From positions 1 through 60,216 of the forward strand of contig JAEUUU010000071.1 in the NCBI GenBank assembly GCA_016787345.1: 60,216 nt of DNA, written 5' to 3'. The notes below the pieces were generated by a model, which saw only the letters and a program-made list of their open reading frames with translations, was not told the DNA's origin and searched no databases. Source of the stretch: Saprospiraceae bacterium. Its GTDB lineage: Bacteria > Bacteroidota > Bacteroidia > Chitinophagales > Saprospiraceae. Positions 43,164-53,181 of the stretch are shown in pieces (positions within the stretch are counted from its first letter, which is position 1; the number at the start of each line of letters is the position of its first letter). A program made the translations under genes and the position numbers.

Positions 43164-44351
43164 TTATTCAAGATGAACCACCAGCCCTTTCAGGTAAGCG
43201 CCTTCCGGGTGAAACAGGCTGACCGGGTGGTCGGCGCCCTGCGTCAGGTGGTGTAATACCCGTGCGGGACGCCCTACTTCCAGGGCCGCGGCCACCACGG
43301 TGTGGTAGAACAATTCGCGATCAACTACCTGGGAGCAGGAGAACGTAAACAGCACGCCACCCGGCGCCACCCGGCGCATAGCGGCCTCATTCAGCCGTTT
43401 GTAACCCTGCACGGCGTTGTGGCGTTTTTCGAGGCTTTTGGCAAATGCAGGCGGATCGATCACGACCACTTCGTAACTTCGTTCTTCATTTTTTAAAAAA
43501 CGCAAAACGTCTTCCGTAAAACCTTCGTGCTGGCCCGCAAACGGAGCGTTCAACGCCACGTTTTCGGCCGTCAGATCCATCGCTTTGGCCGAAATATCGA
43601 CCGAATGAACCAGCCGGGCGCCTGCTCGCAAAGCATACACTGAAAAACCACCTGTGTAACAAAAGGCGTTGAGCAAGGTTTTTCCCGGAGCAAACTGCGC
43701 CAGCAACTGCCGGTTGTCGCGCTGATCGAGGAAAAAACCGGTCTTTTGACCAAGTGCCCAATCGACCCGAAACAACGCGTCGTTCTCCCGAACGAGCGCC
43801 GAAGACCCCGCTTCTCCTGCCAGCCAGCCGTTTTGCATGCCCTGGGCGTATTTGGGCGGCAGCGACTCACTGCTTTTATCGTACACAGAAAGGGTACGGT
43901 CGCCAAAAATCTCTTTTAAAGCGTTGGCAATCAAATCCTTTTGCCGGTGCATACCTATGCTGTGGCATTGCACGACCGCCGTGTCGCCATATACATCTAC
44001 GACCAGACCTGGCAAGCCGTCGCCCTCGCCATGTACCAACCGGAAGCAATCGGTGTGCGGTACGCCGACCAGTCCCACCGCCCGGCGAACCGACAAGGCC
44101 GTGGCCAGTTTATCCACCCAAAAAGCAGGAGCATTTATATCAGCAGCGCCAAAACTGAGTAAACGGACGGCGATACTGCCGTGGTGAAAATGTCCCAGCC
44201 CGAGCAATTCTCCGCCCCGGTCGTATACTTCGGCTATGTCGCCGTCGGCCGGTTTTCCTTCCAGGCGGCCAATAGCCCCGGAAAATACCCAGGGGTGAAA
44301 ACGACGGACCGGCACTTCCTTGCCGGGTTTGAGAAAGACTTTGACAGCCAT
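43164..44351 (-). CDS. rlmI: 23S rRNA (cytosine) methyltransferase RlmI-like
   Basis: The 395-residue protein has an N-terminal PUA-like RNA-binding domain (about 1-75; FLKPGKEVPVRRFHPWVFSGAI), a central EEHEE-type domain and a C-terminal Rossmann methyltransferase domain (about 200-395). SAM-binding features include LLNAFCYTGGFSVYALRAGA and VHSVDIS. The catalytic motifs are VVIDPPAFAKS and FTFSCSQVVD. RlmI methylates C1962 of 23S rRNA in E. coli; the C-terminal sequence GADHPVSLFHPEGAYLKGLV is typical. It acts in the cytoplasm during ribosome assembly. Confidence 0.93.
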   Translation of the reverse strand: MAVKVFLKPGKEVPVRRFHPWVFSGAIGRLEGKPADGDIAEVYDRGGELLGLGHFHHGSIAVRLLSFGAADINAPAFWVDKLATALSVRRAVGLVGVPHTDCFRLVHGEGDGLPGLVVDVYGDTAVVQCHSIGMHRQKDLIANALKEIFGDRTLSVYDKSSESLPPKYAQGMQNGWLAGEAGSSALVRENDALFRVDWALGQKTGFFLDQRDNRQLLAQFAPGKTLLNAFCYTGGFSVYALRAGARLVHSVDISAKAMDLTAENVALNAPFAGQHEGFTEDVLRFLKNEERSYEVVVIDPPAFAKSLEKRHNAVQGYKRLNEAAMRRVAPGGVLFTFSCSQVVDRELFYHTVVAAALEVGRPARVLHHLTQGADHPVSLFHPEGAYLKGLVVHLE

Positions 44352-44487
44352 CAGCGCACTAAACGGTGTTTATTTGAAAATTTTATCGAAAAATCTGGCA
44401 CAAAATCGGGCTTTCAGGGAATTTTAGGGCGCACTGCCCGACTTTTCGCGGGCGATTCTCTTTTTCACCACCTTTATTCCAACTTTC

Positions 44488-45831
44488 ATGAAGTCTGTAC
44501 GTGCCTGCGCCATTCCCTTGCTCCTCATTGCATTTTGTGCCCCGGTCTTGCTTTTTGCCCAAAAAAACAAATCGGCCAAACCCCAAACCTTCACCAATGT
44601 ACTCATCGCCAAAGGTGAAAAAAACAGCTCCTACGGCCCCTGCGAGCCCACCATTTGTATCAACCCGACCAATATCGACAATGTCGCCGCTGGGGCTATC
44701 CTCGACCGTTACTACTGGTCCGACGACGGCGGCCGTACCTGGCAAAGCGGCAAACTCGCTTCCAGCCATGGCGTGTTCGGCGACCCGGTGCTGGTGGCCG
44801 ACAACACCGGCAATTTTTATTACGCGCACCTCAGCGACCCGGAAGGCAAACAATGGGCCGGTGAAAAACTGCTCGACCGTATCGTGATTCAAAAAAGCAC
44901 CGACGGCGGCAAAACCTACTCCGATGGCTCCTACTGCGGCAATCGCCACCCCAAAGACCAGGACAAACACTGGCTGGCCACCGACCCGAAAACCCATGCC
45001 GTGTACTGCACCTGGACGGAATTCGACGTGTACGGCAGCCACGATCTGGAAAACGACCACAGCCGCATCCTGTTTTCAAAAAGCACCGACGGCGGAATCA
45101 GCTGGTCGGACCCGCTGAAAATCAATGAATTCGAAGGCGACTGCGAAGACGACGACAATACCACCGAAGGCGCTGTACCCGCGGTGGGCCCCAACGGCGA
45201 AGTCTATGTGGCCTGGGCCTGGAACAACCGCATCTGGTTCGACAAATCGCTCGACGGCGGCAAAACCTGGATGGATAAAGACGTCGTCGTCGCCGATCAA
45301 CCCGGCGGCTGGACCTTCGACATACCCGGCATCACCCGCTGCAACGGTATGCCCGTGCTGGTCTGCGACCTCTCCGACGGCCCCAACCGCGGCACCCTTT
45401 ACGTCAACTGGGCCGACCAGCGCCGTGGCGAAAACGACACCGACATCTGGCTGTCGAAAAGTACCGACGGCGGCAAAACCTGGAGCAAACCCAAACGCGT
45501 CAACAACGACGGTAAAGGCAAGCAGCAATTTCTGAGCTGGCTGGCCGTCGACCAAACCACCGGCCACTTGTACGTCGTCTTCTACGATCGCCGCGCCTAC
45601 GCCGACGAACAAACCGACGTGTACCTCGCCGTGAGCCGCAACGGCGGCAAATCGTTCGAAAACATCCAAATCAGCGAATCTCCTTTCGACCCCACCAAAT
45701 TTGTGTTTTTCGGCGACTACAACCACATCTCCGCGCATGAAGGCCGGGTGCGCCCAATCTGGACGCGACTGGAAAAAGGCGTTTTGTCGGTGTGGACGGC
45801 TCTGATCGATTTTGAAGAAGGAAAGAAATAA
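44488..45831 (+). CDS. Secreted BNR-repeat (sialidase-fold) protein
   Basis: The 447-residue protein has a signal peptide (about 1-25, ending LLFAQ) and a beta-propeller with at least six Asp-box/BNR motifs (SDDGGRTW, STDGGKTY, STDGGISW, SLDGGKTW, STDGGKTW and SRNGGKSF), placed roughly every 50-70 residues. This is the sialidase/exo-alpha-sialidase superfamily fold, but the arginine triad of true sialidases is not evident, so it may be another glycoside hydrolase or a binding protein. CEPTICINPTN near the start and VFFGDYNHISAHEGRVRPIWTR near the end are recognisable in Bacteroidota homologues of this type. No T9SS sorting domain follows. Confidence 0.85.
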   Translation: MKSVRACAIPLLLIAFCAPVLLFAQKNKSAKPQTFTNVLIAKGEKNSSYGPCEPTICINPTNIDNVAAGAILDRYYWSDDGGRTWQSGKLASSHGVFGDPVLVADNTGNFYYAHLSDPEGKQWAGEKLLDRIVIQKSTDGGKTYSDGSYCGNRHPKDQDKHWLATDPKTHAVYCTWTEFDVYGSHDLENDHSRILFSKSTDGGISWSDPLKINEFEGDCEDDDNTTEGAVPAVGPNGEVYVAWAWNNRIWFDKSLDGGKTWMDKDVVVADQPGGWTFDIPGITRCNGMPVLVCDLSDGPNRGTLYVNWADQRRGENDTDIWLSKSTDGGKTWSKPKRVNNDGKGKQQFLSWLAVDQTTGHLYVVFYDRRAYADEQTDVYLAVSRNGGKSFENIQISESPFDPTKFVFFGDYNHISAHEGRVRPIWTRLEKGVLSVWTALIDFEEGKK

Positions 45832-45861
45832 GCGCCCGTTTAAAACAAAACGTCTATTTTT

Positions 45862-45890
45862 AGGCCCAACTAAAACAATCCGTTGGGCTT
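45862..45890 (+). promoter_or_regulatory. Hairpin directly abutting the rmuC start codon
   Basis: GCCCAAC (45864-45870) and GTTGGGC (45882-45888) form a perfect 7-bp stem, extended by a G-U and an A-U pair, whose right arm ends at the base before the ATG at 45891. It would cover the ribosome-binding region and so may modulate translation, or it may serve as a terminator for the BNR gene without a T tract. A -7-like TATTTTTA overlaps its left edge. Confidence 0.5.
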
Positions 45891-47252
45891 ATGGACACCG
45901 AATTGTACCTGCTGATCGGGGGAATCGCCCTGCTGCTTTTTATCCTGCTACTGCGCCGCCAGCACTCCCCTGCCCTGTCCAAGCATCCGGACGGTATGGT
46001 TTCTGCCGACCTTCACCAGGCCGTCAAGACCCAGGTGGAGCAATTGAAGGCAGAATTGACGCAAAAAGAACAAGAACTACGCACGGCACATGCCCAGATC
46101 GCTGCCCGCGACCAGGCGGTATTACACCTGGAAAATACGCTTCGGGAACAAAAAGCGGAAGTAGAAACCCTGCAACAACGCTTTCGCACCGAATTTGAAA
46201 ATGTCGCCAACCGCCTGCTCGATGAAAAAAGCAGGCGGTTTTCGGAGCAAAATTCGGCCCAGTTACACACCGTGCTGAATCCGCTGCGCGAAAAAATCCG
46301 CGAGTTTGAAGCCAATATCGACCGCAAGTTTTTGGAAGAAACCCGTGAAAAATCGGGCCTGAAACGCGAAATCGAACAACTGCGCGAACTCAACCAGCAA
46401 CTCAGCCGCGACGCCCACAACCTGGCCTCGGCGCTCAAAGGCCAAAGCAAGGTACAGGGCGACTGGGGCGAGTTCCAACTGGAAATCCTGCTCGAAAAAG
46501 CCGGCTTGGTCAAAGGCGTGCATTACCTCACCCAGAATACCTATCGCGACGACGAGGGCGCTGCCAAACGCCCCGATTTTATCGTTCAACTGCCCGAGAA
46601 CCGCCAGTTGATCATCGATGCCAAAGTTTCTCTTACGGCATTCGAACGTTTTCACAATGAAAACGACCCCGCCCAGCGCGAACAGCACCTGCGCGCGCAT
46701 GTGCAAAGCCTGCGCAGCCACGTCGACAACCTCAGCCGCAAAAATTACCAGCAATTGTACCAGGTCAATACGCCCGACTACCTGCTGCTCTTCATCCCCC
46801 TGGAAAGCGCGCTGAGCACCGCCGCGCAAGCCGATCCGAAACTGTTTACCGATGCGCTGGAACGCAACATCGTGCTGGTGACCACCAGCAGTCTGCTGGC
46901 CACCATGCGCACGGTATCGCATTTGTGGAAACAGGAAAAACAAACCCGCTCGGTGCTCGAAATCGCCCGCCAAAGCGGCTTGCTATACGATCGTTTTGTC
47001 GCTTTTGTCGAAGACCTGCGCGCCATTGGCAGCCGTCTCACCGCCGCGCAATCGGCCTACGACGACGCCATGCACAAACTGGTCAACGCCAGTCGCCACG
47101 GCGATACCCTGATAGGGCGGGCGGAAAAAATCCGCGACCTCGGGGCCAAGGCCAGCAAATCGCTGCCGACCGATTTGGTGGAACTGGCGGCAGAAACGGT
47201 GGAGCCGGAAGAGATGCCTGACCGACTGGAAGAGAAAACCCGGGTTGACTGA
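45891..47252 (+). CDS. rmuC: DNA recombination protein RmuC
   Basis: The 453-residue protein has an N-terminal membrane anchor (about 5-22, LLIGGIALLLFILLL), a long coiled coil (about 40-185) and the RmuC nuclease-like domain (about 190-400). Family motifs include LKGQSKVQGDWGEFQLEILLEKAGL, RPDFIVQLPENRQLIIDAKVSLTAFERF (with the D and D.K pattern of PD-(D/E)XK nucleases) and LLFIPLESALSTAAQADP. RmuC limits inversions at short inverted repeats in E. coli, which is notable in a genome segment so rich in inverted repeats. It probably shares no operon with the convergent gene downstream. Confidence 0.95.
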   Translation: MDTELYLLIGGIALLLFILLLRRQHSPALSKHPDGMVSADLHQAVKTQVEQLKAELTQKEQELRTAHAQIAARDQAVLHLENTLREQKAEVETLQQRFRTEFENVANRLLDEKSRRFSEQNSAQLHTVLNPLREKIREFEANIDRKFLEETREKSGLKREIEQLRELNQQLSRDAHNLASALKGQSKVQGDWGEFQLEILLEKAGLVKGVHYLTQNTYRDDEGAAKRPDFIVQLPENRQLIIDAKVSLTAFERFHNENDPAQREQHLRAHVQSLRSHVDNLSRKNYQQLYQVNTPDYLLLFIPLESALSTAAQADPKLFTDALERNIVLVTTSSLLATMRTVSHLWKQEKQTRSVLEIARQSGLLYDRFVAFVEDLRAIGSRLTAAQSAYDDAMHKLVNASRHGDTLIGRAEKIRDLGAKASKSLPTDLVELAAETVEPEEMPDRLEEKTRVD

Positions 47253-47277
47253 ATGAGTTTACCAGGCTAATAAACAA

Positions 47278-47305
47278 GGGGCATTCCTGACAGCAGGAAC
47301 GCCCC
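47278..47305. terminator. Terminator hairpin between convergent rmuC and the composite esterase gene
   Basis: GGGGCATTCCTG (47278-47289) pairs with CAGGAACGCCCC (47294-47305) with one mismatch around a 4-base loop. On the plus strand it is followed by TCGAAATTTTT, so it probably ends the rmuC transcript and may also serve the opposite gene. Confidence 0.75.
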
Positions 47306-47329
47306 TCGAAATTTTTCATGATCAATAAA

Positions 47330-50300
47330 TTACTGAACAATCACGCGATAACTGACTGTTTGGCCGTCGCTGTTGAGTTGTACGAAATACAAGCCTTTGG
47401 GCATTGATCCGAGATCAATCGCGGTTTGAAGCGTTGTCAATTGAGTCTGCGTATAAACGATCTGACCCACTGCATTCAAAATACGCAGATGAACGTACTG
47501 AGCCGGTAATTCGCTCAGTTCAACAGTGAACATCCCGTTGTTGGGATTCGGATAGATACGCGCCGTATTGATGGCTGCAACCTCTTCCGTACCAATACAA
47601 ACCTGAACGTTGACGGCAACATCGCCCTCGGCCGAACAGCCGAACGAGTTGGTCACCGTCACGACGTACAAATCGGTAGTGCCTACTTCCAGCGTCTGGG
47701 TTGTAGCACCATTGTTCCAGCTGTACGCAGCGCCGGCATTTCCGGCATCCAGCAGCAGGGTATCGCCTTCGCAAATGGTCGTATCAGCCAACAGTTCCAC
47801 CACCGGCAAGGGGTTGAACGTGATTTGAATCGAATCCACGTCCGAGCAGCCGGTCAACAAGGTGACCTGAACGCTGTAAACGCCGCTTTCCGTCACGGTG
47901 ATCGACGGCGTCGTAGCGCCGGTATTCCAAAGCGTCGCAGCGCCCGGGTAATCGTTGTTCAATACGACCGACTGGCCGGCGCAGCGCTGCACGTCGGAAC
48001 CAAGGTCGACGTTGGGTGTAACCAGGTTGCTGACGACGATGGCGTCGTTGGCAGTGCAACCGAATTCGTTGGTCACGACGACGGAATAGGTGCCTGCTGC
48101 ATTGATCACCACAGCCTGACTGGTTTCACCCGACGACCACAGAAACTCAGCACCTGCATTGCCGGCATCCAGCGTGACCACTGCGCCCGTGCAAAGTCCC
48201 TGATTGGGGCCAAGATTGACCACTGGCAAGGCATTGAACACAACGTTTATGGTATCGGATGCGCTGCAGCCCTGCGCATTGGTCACCACCACGGCGTAGT
48301 CGGCTGTTTGGCTCACCAAAACCATTTGTGTGCTTGCGCCCGTGCTCCAGGTGTAAGCAGCGCCCGGATTTTGAGCATCCAACTGGAATGTTTCACCCAC
48401 GCAAGCGCTGCCATCGGGGCCGAGATCAACTTCGGGCAGTGCATTGAACGTTACGGCCAGCGTATCGCGCAAACGGCAGCCTACTGCATTTTCAGCCACA
48501 AGGCTGTAATCACCGGATTCGGTTACGGCCAGGGTAGCCGTAGTGGAACCGTCATTCCATGTAAACTGAGCAAAATCGCCCTGAGGTGTCAAGGTTACGG
48601 TTTCTCCTTCGCAGGCTTCGAGGTCGTTGCCCAGCGCGACAGTGCAATAGGGGCTAACGTAGTCGAGTTGTTTGTCGTTGGGCAGGCCATACACGTACAA
48701 GCGGGTGGTTTTACCTGTCAACACGATGTTGCCGTCAGCATTGGGCGAAGCGATGCCGAAATCATTGTCGTTGATGACCGCGATAGTTTGCTCGTCGACG
48801 ATGGTCAGCCCTTCGGGTTTGTCGTGTTGCAGTTCCCAGCCCAGTTCGAGCAGGTCGGCAAAAAATTCTTTTTGAACCGGCACGATTGCGTTGGCAGCCA
48901 GTCCGGCCGGATCGATCAATTGTTCGAGGGTTTTTCCGCCGAAATCATTGCCGGTAACCGGTGTAGCGCCGTTGATGTTGAATTTATAGATATTCTTGGC
49001 ATTCCAGCCGTTGCGTTCGGCGTGTTCGAGCACCAGAAATTCTTCATTGTTGACGGCCGTCAAGTCACCGATTTTCCAGTCGCGGCTCCGGATATCGCCC
49101 AAAGCCGGGTCATGGACATACACGAAAGTGCGCATGGCGCCGGTGGCGGGATCGAGTTCGAGCAGTCGATGAATGCGGGAATTGTTGCCCGTGGTTGCAT
49201 CCGGGTTGTTGGCCGGGCTCTGCAAAATGGCGAATACCTTGCCGTTCGGGGTATAGGCAATGCCTTCCAGACCGCGGTTGGCGCGGCGTTTGCCCAACAG
49301 GCTGTCGAGGGGCATATCTTCCGCCTCGACCGGGAAGGGCGTAAAGCGTTGGATCACTCGGAATTGCGCGTCCAGTTTCCAAATGCTGGTTCCGTACTCG
49401 TCGCATACCCAGAAATTCCCTTCATTGTCCTGCGTCAAACCCTCGGAGTCGATACCCCAGGCGTCGTTGGGCAGCACCGTGGCATTGGTATCCGACCAGG
49501 CGACTTCACCCGTATTGCCCTGACCGATCGGCAATGGCAATCCGCTGGCGCCGCTACCGTCGGGGCGTTTGATGAAATCGAAGTCTTCGACAACCAGTTC
49601 GCCATTTTCAGGACGAACTTGCCAGACCTTGGGGGCATAATCGGGGAAGGGAAACACCAAGGCGGTAGCGCCCATGGCTTGCGGATCGTTCAAGGCATCG
49701 GCATTCGGGCCGCGATCACCGACGAAGCGGTAGCTGCCGTCGCGATACATCAGGCCGGAAATCCCGCCTTCCTTGATCGTATCGCCGTAAAAGCCGATAG
49801 CAGGCGTATCGTCAAATGCATATTTGGTAAGGTCGTATTCTCCGTTTTTGGTGCGGTCGATCTGGATTTCAAAAACGGACAATGTGCCGCTTATTTCATT
49901 GGATACGACGATCAGGTTGCGCTTGTTCGGACTTTGATCTTTGGGCACAAATAAAATGCCTTCCGGACCAAGATCGCCGCCGGCGGCTGTACCGGTGGCG
50001 CGGGTATTGATCCATTGAATAAACTCCGGGGCTTGCGGGTCGGTAACGTCGTACACCATCACACCGCCGATGCGTTCGAGTGCGGTAAAGGCATAGTTGC
50101 GTCCGTCGATGGTGCCCAACGCAACGCCTTCGGGTTCGGGGCCTTTGTCGTCGGAGCGGTTTTTGCGCGTATTATTAGAGTTGCTGGCGTTGAACATACC
50201 GCCATACACCGGATCGGCGGCAGTGATGCGTTCAAAATCGTCGCCACTATCCCATACGAGGGCGCCTGTTGAGGCATTCCAAATGGAAACCGAACGACCG

Positions 50301-53077
50301 CCAAAAGTGTAAATTTCGTCGTAGTCGCCGTCGCCGTCCGTATCGCCGTTGGCTGTTGTGACGTTCAGGCGGCCCAGCAGTTCAGAACGTTTGAGGTAAG
50401 CCGCATCCGGGAAAGCAACCGGATCGAGTACGTAGGAGGATGCGCCGAGGCGAACGATTTCTTCGTATGCATCCCATTCCCGCACGTCGCCCTCGTTGGC
50501 CGTCATCAGATAGCCAACCCCGGCTTGTTCCCAGTAGGCAATTGCGTCGGGCTGATAAATACCGTTGACATTCCAGCTGTTGAAGAAAATACCCGGCGCC
50601 TGATCGGAGGCGTCGAGCGCAACGTTTTGCGCAGCGTAGTTTTTAGCGCCGAGCGGCAAAATTTGCGTGATGAGTTTGTTTTGAATATCCACCACGGCAA
50701 GTGCGTTGTTTTCCTGAAGGGTCACCCATGCCGTCAGTCCGTCAGTGCTCACAGTGATGTATTCCGGTTCAAAATCCTGGGCAACCGTGGCATTCGGGCC
50801 AAAAATCCGCACACCGGAAGCGGCCAAAGCGGCTGAATCGGCATTGAATTGCACAAAATCCAGGTTGGTTACTTCTGCCTGCGTCAGCGCGGCGGCGCCG
50901 GCTGTGAGATCGATGATACTGATTGAGCCGTTGGGATCGACTGAATAGTCGTCGGCGGGTTCGCCTTCATTGGCTACCAGAAGGGTCCTTCCATCAGACG
51001 TAAAGTTGACGTGATCGGGCAGAGAACCAACTGTTACGGCATTAATGTAGTTGCCATCTACGTCAAAAAACACCACCTGACCCGGATCGGTCGTCGGCGT
51101 GGCATCGATGGCGACGGCCACCGTACCATTGGCATAGGCCACGGAATTGATACCACCGCCATAAGGCGTCAGGTCGATCGAAGCAAATTTGCTCAGGGCA
51201 TAAGGATTCTTGAAATCGATGATCTCCAGTCTGTTCTGTGCGATATTCGTCGTAAAAAGCCGTTTGCTGACCGGATCGAAAGCCGTGATTTCGGCAGTGG
51301 CATCGGTCGTCGGGTCCACATCGAAACTCGTCAAATGACGCATGGAAACCGTGGCGTTGGCCGGCGTTTTGGGCACTTCGGTATCGTCGTCATTGATGAG
51401 TACGACAAATTCGGTATTGGCGCCGGCACTTGCAGCGGTAAAATCGCTCAGTTGCAGGATCAGGTAACGGCTGTCGCGCGGGGTGTTATCGTCGACAATC
51501 TGGACCTTCACATCGAAGGGCGTCGTGGCGCCGGCCGGGAAAGCGACGAATGTGTCGAGCAATACATAATCTTCGCCGGCTACCGCGGTGGAATACTGTA
51601 CGGCGCGGATTTTGGCTTCGGCAAGCGGTACGTTCAGGTTGTCCACTTTGACCGGAATGGTTACTGTCCCCCCGTTTTCCTCCACACGGCTGCGCGTAGT
51701 AACAAAAGAAATGGTCGGCAGCGCGGCAACATTAACCACACCGGGGCTGGCAAACACCGCGGCGTTCGAGGTAGGCGTTGTGCTGGCCAGCCAGTTGGCG
51801 CCGTCGTTGTTATCGAGGTTGGGCGACAGGAGTTCGAGCGAAGGGCCGTTGCCGTCGGGTTCGAGCGGCCAGGGGAAGGCATCGTCATACACCACCAGAT
51901 CGATTTGGGAGCCCGTACTGTTGCTGAGCAAAATGGTATTGCCGCCATTGGTCAAAACGCCGGAAGCCCATTGATAAAAAGTCAGACCCGGGAAAAAGGT
52001 TTCACATGCGGCTTTATTGGCAGCAACCAAAAAAACCTCGCCGGGTGCAAGCGTCAGCCCGGCCGGGAAAGTCATTTGTACCACCCCGCTCAATTGCAAG
52101 CCGCCGAGGATAGCGGTTGTGGAACCGGCGTTGTAAAATTCGATAAATTCAAGCGTATCCGGGTCGCTGCTCGGCGGGTTGTAATTGATCTCCGTGATGA
52201 CCAGCGCGGGCGTCGTGCTGTTGTAGATAAAAGAATAAACAAAAGGCGAAGCCAGGGCATTGCCAGCCAGGTCACTTACGCCGCTGGCAGTCAGTGTATT
52301 GGCTTCACCCTGGGCAAATGGCGTGTTGAACGTCAGGGTCACCGTATCCCCGCCGGCATTGCGCACGGCATTGGCCAGGTCGGCGATACCGGTGTAATTC
52401 GCCACGTTTTCGGCCGATGCGCCGAGCGCTTCGTTGAAATACAACTGCAAAGTGTTGGCGCCCGTGACGCTGGCGCCCAAAGCTACCGGCGGGATGACGT
52501 CGCCGTTGGAAGAAAACAATTGAACGTCGTCCCAGCCTGCATAATCGGAGCCGCCGTTTTGTTTGGCCATGAGACGCAAACGCACAAACTGGGTATTGGC
52601 CGGCGCATTGATGGTCACCGTCGTCCATGCCAGCGTATTGCGGTTCAGATCAACGTAGGAAGCCGGATTCCAGGTCGTTCCATTGTCGAATGCGACGATG
52701 TAGCCCAGTGAATCGGCGGCTTCGTAGCCCTCGGTATAGTATTTGAACGTCAGGGTGTTATCGGAAAAAGCCGAAACATCGACCGGGCCGAAATCGAGCG
52801 TATGGAAAAAAGCGCCGCCACCGCCGGTATTTTCCAGGTCGCGCATGTACCAGAAGCGGTCACCGCTCGCCGGGGCGATAGCCGGCACCACGGTCGTGTC
52901 GACCCACTGATCTTCATTCGGCACGTCGTTGTAGGGAAGCGGCGTGGCGACAAAACTGAAGTTGTCGGCCGCCGTCCTTTCAAAACCCTGCGTCAGTGTT
53001 TGTTGTGCCGAGGATGAGCCGTACAAGGCCCCCCAGATCAGACATAAAAGGAAAAACTTGTAAATCGATTGTTTCAT
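47330..53077 (-). CDS. Composite T9SS-exported protein: lamin-tail, Calx-beta, choice-of-anchor I, phytase-like esterase, five Ig-like repeats
   Basis: The ATG at 53077 (MKQSIYKFFLLCLIWG) gives a signal peptide and 1915 residues; an earlier TTG adds only eight residues. An N-terminal jelly-roll-like region (about 25-190) is followed by a Big-like domain and a lamin-tail domain (about 292-450, VITEINYNPPSSDPDTLEFIE). A Calx-beta domain (about 454-570) comes next, then a choice-of-anchor I beta-propeller (about 579-1022, LLVANEGEPADDYSVDPNGS and TANEGDVREWDAYEE). An esterase-like/phytase domain (about 1089-1469, GISGLMYRDGSYRFVGDRGPNADA, DSEGLTQ, NRGLEGIAYTPNGK) follows. Five Ig-like repeats with paired cysteines (about 1473-1830) and a type A T9SS signal (about 1838-1915, RIYPNPNNGMFTVEL, MPKGLYFVQL) complete it. 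It may recover phosphate from organic phosphates at the surface; activity is inferred. Confidence 0.92.
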   Translation of the reverse strand: MKQSIYKFFLLCLIWGALYGSSSAQQTLTQGFERTAADNFSFVATPLPYNDVPNEDQWVDTTVVPAIAPASGDRFWYMRDLENTGGGGAFFHTLDFGPVDVSAFSDNTLTFKYYTEGYEAADSLGYIVAFDNGTTWNPASYVDLNRNTLAWTTVTINAPANTQFVRLRLMAKQNGGSDYAGWDDVQLFSSNGDVIPPVALGASVTGANTLQLYFNEALGASAENVANYTGIADLANAVRNAGGDTVTLTFNTPFAQGEANTLTASGVSDLAGNALASPFVYSFIYNSTTPALVITEINYNPPSSDPDTLEFIEFYNAGSTTAILGGLQLSGVVQMTFPAGLTLAPGEVFLVAANKAACETFFPGLTFYQWASGVLTNGGNTILLSNSTGSQIDLVVYDDAFPWPLEPDGNGPSLELLSPNLDNNDGANWLASTTPTSNAAVFASPGVVNVAALPTISFVTTRSRVEENGGTVTIPVKVDNLNVPLAEAKIRAVQYSTAVAGEDYVLLDTFVAFPAGATTPFDVKVQIVDDNTPRDSRYLILQLSDFTAASAGANTEFVVLINDDDTEVPKTPANATVSMRHLTSFDVDPTTDATAEITAFDPVSKRLFTTNIAQNRLEIIDFKNPYALSKFASIDLTPYGGGINSVAYANGTVAVAIDATPTTDPGQVVFFDVDGNYINAVTVGSLPDHVNFTSDGRTLLVANEGEPADDYSVDPNGSISIIDLTAGAAALTQAEVTNLDFVQFNADSAALAASGVRIFGPNATVAQDFEPEYITVSTDGLTAWVTLQENNALAVVDIQNKLITQILPLGAKNYAAQNVALDASDQAPGIFFNSWNVNGIYQPDAIAYWEQAGVGYLMTANEGDVREWDAYEEIVRLGASSYVLDPVAFPDAAYLKRSELLGRLNVTTANGDTDGDGDYDEIYTFGGRSVSIWNASTGALVWDSGDDFERITAADPVYGGMFNASNSNNTRKNRSDDKGPEPEGVALGTIDGRNYAFTALERIGGVMVYDVTDPQAPEFIQWINTRATGTAAGGDLGPEGILFVPKDQSPNKRNLIVVSNEISGTLSVFEIQIDRTKNGEYDLTKYAFDDTPAIGFYGDTIKEGGISGLMYRDGSYRFVGDRGPNADALNDPQAMGATALVFPFPDYAPKVWQVRPENGELVVEDFDFIKRPDGSGASGLPLPIGQGNTGEVAWSDTNATVLPNDAWGIDSEGLTQDNEGNFWVCDEYGTSIWKLDAQFRVIQRFTPFPVEAEDMPLDSLLGKRRANRGLEGIAYTPNGKVFAILQSPANNPDATTGNNSRIHRLLELDPATGAMRTFVYVHDPALGDIRSRDWKIGDLTAVNNEEFLVLEHAERNGWNAKNIYKFNINGATPVTGNDFGGKTLEQLIDPAGLAANAIVPVQKEFFADLLELGWELQHDKPEGLTIVDEQTIAVINDNDFGIASPNADGNIVLTGKTTRLYVYGLPNDKQLDYVSPYCTVALGNDLEACEGETVTLTPQGDFAQFTWNDGSTTATLAVTESGDYSLVAENAVGCRLRDTLAVTFNALPEVDLGPDGSACVGETFQLDAQNPGAAYTWSTGASTQMVLVSQTADYAVVVTNAQGCSASDTINVVFNALPVVNLGPNQGLCTGAVVTLDAGNAGAEFLWSSGETSQAVVINAAGTYSVVVTNEFGCTANDAIVVSNLVTPNVDLGSDVQRCAGQSVVLNNDYPGAATLWNTGATTPSITVTESGVYSVQVTLLTGCSDVDSIQITFNPLPVVELLADTTICEGDTLLLDAGNAGAAYSWNNGATTQTLEVGTTDLYVVTVTNSFGCSAEGDVAVNVQVCIGTEEVAAINTARIYPNPNNGMFTVELSELPAQYVHLRILNAVGQIVYTQTQLTTLQTAIDLGSMPKGLYFVQLNSDGQTVSYRVIVQ

Positions 53078-53181
53078 GCCTTTTTGAAAATTTTGGTTCA
53101 AAAAGGCGAAAGTATCGGCACAGGAACCCGGCGAATGGAAAGCCTGATTTAAGGAATCATGAAATAAAGGTTAACCCCGCA

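Noticed and set aside
47825-49954. Long plus-strand open frame of about 700 codons
   Set aside because: It is antisense to the composite T9SS protein, has no recognisable domain and arises from the codon bias of the real gene.
51011-52711. Plus-strand open frame of about 566 codons
   Set aside because: Antisense shadow of the same composite gene; composition is rich in Arg/Gly/Ile without domain signatures.
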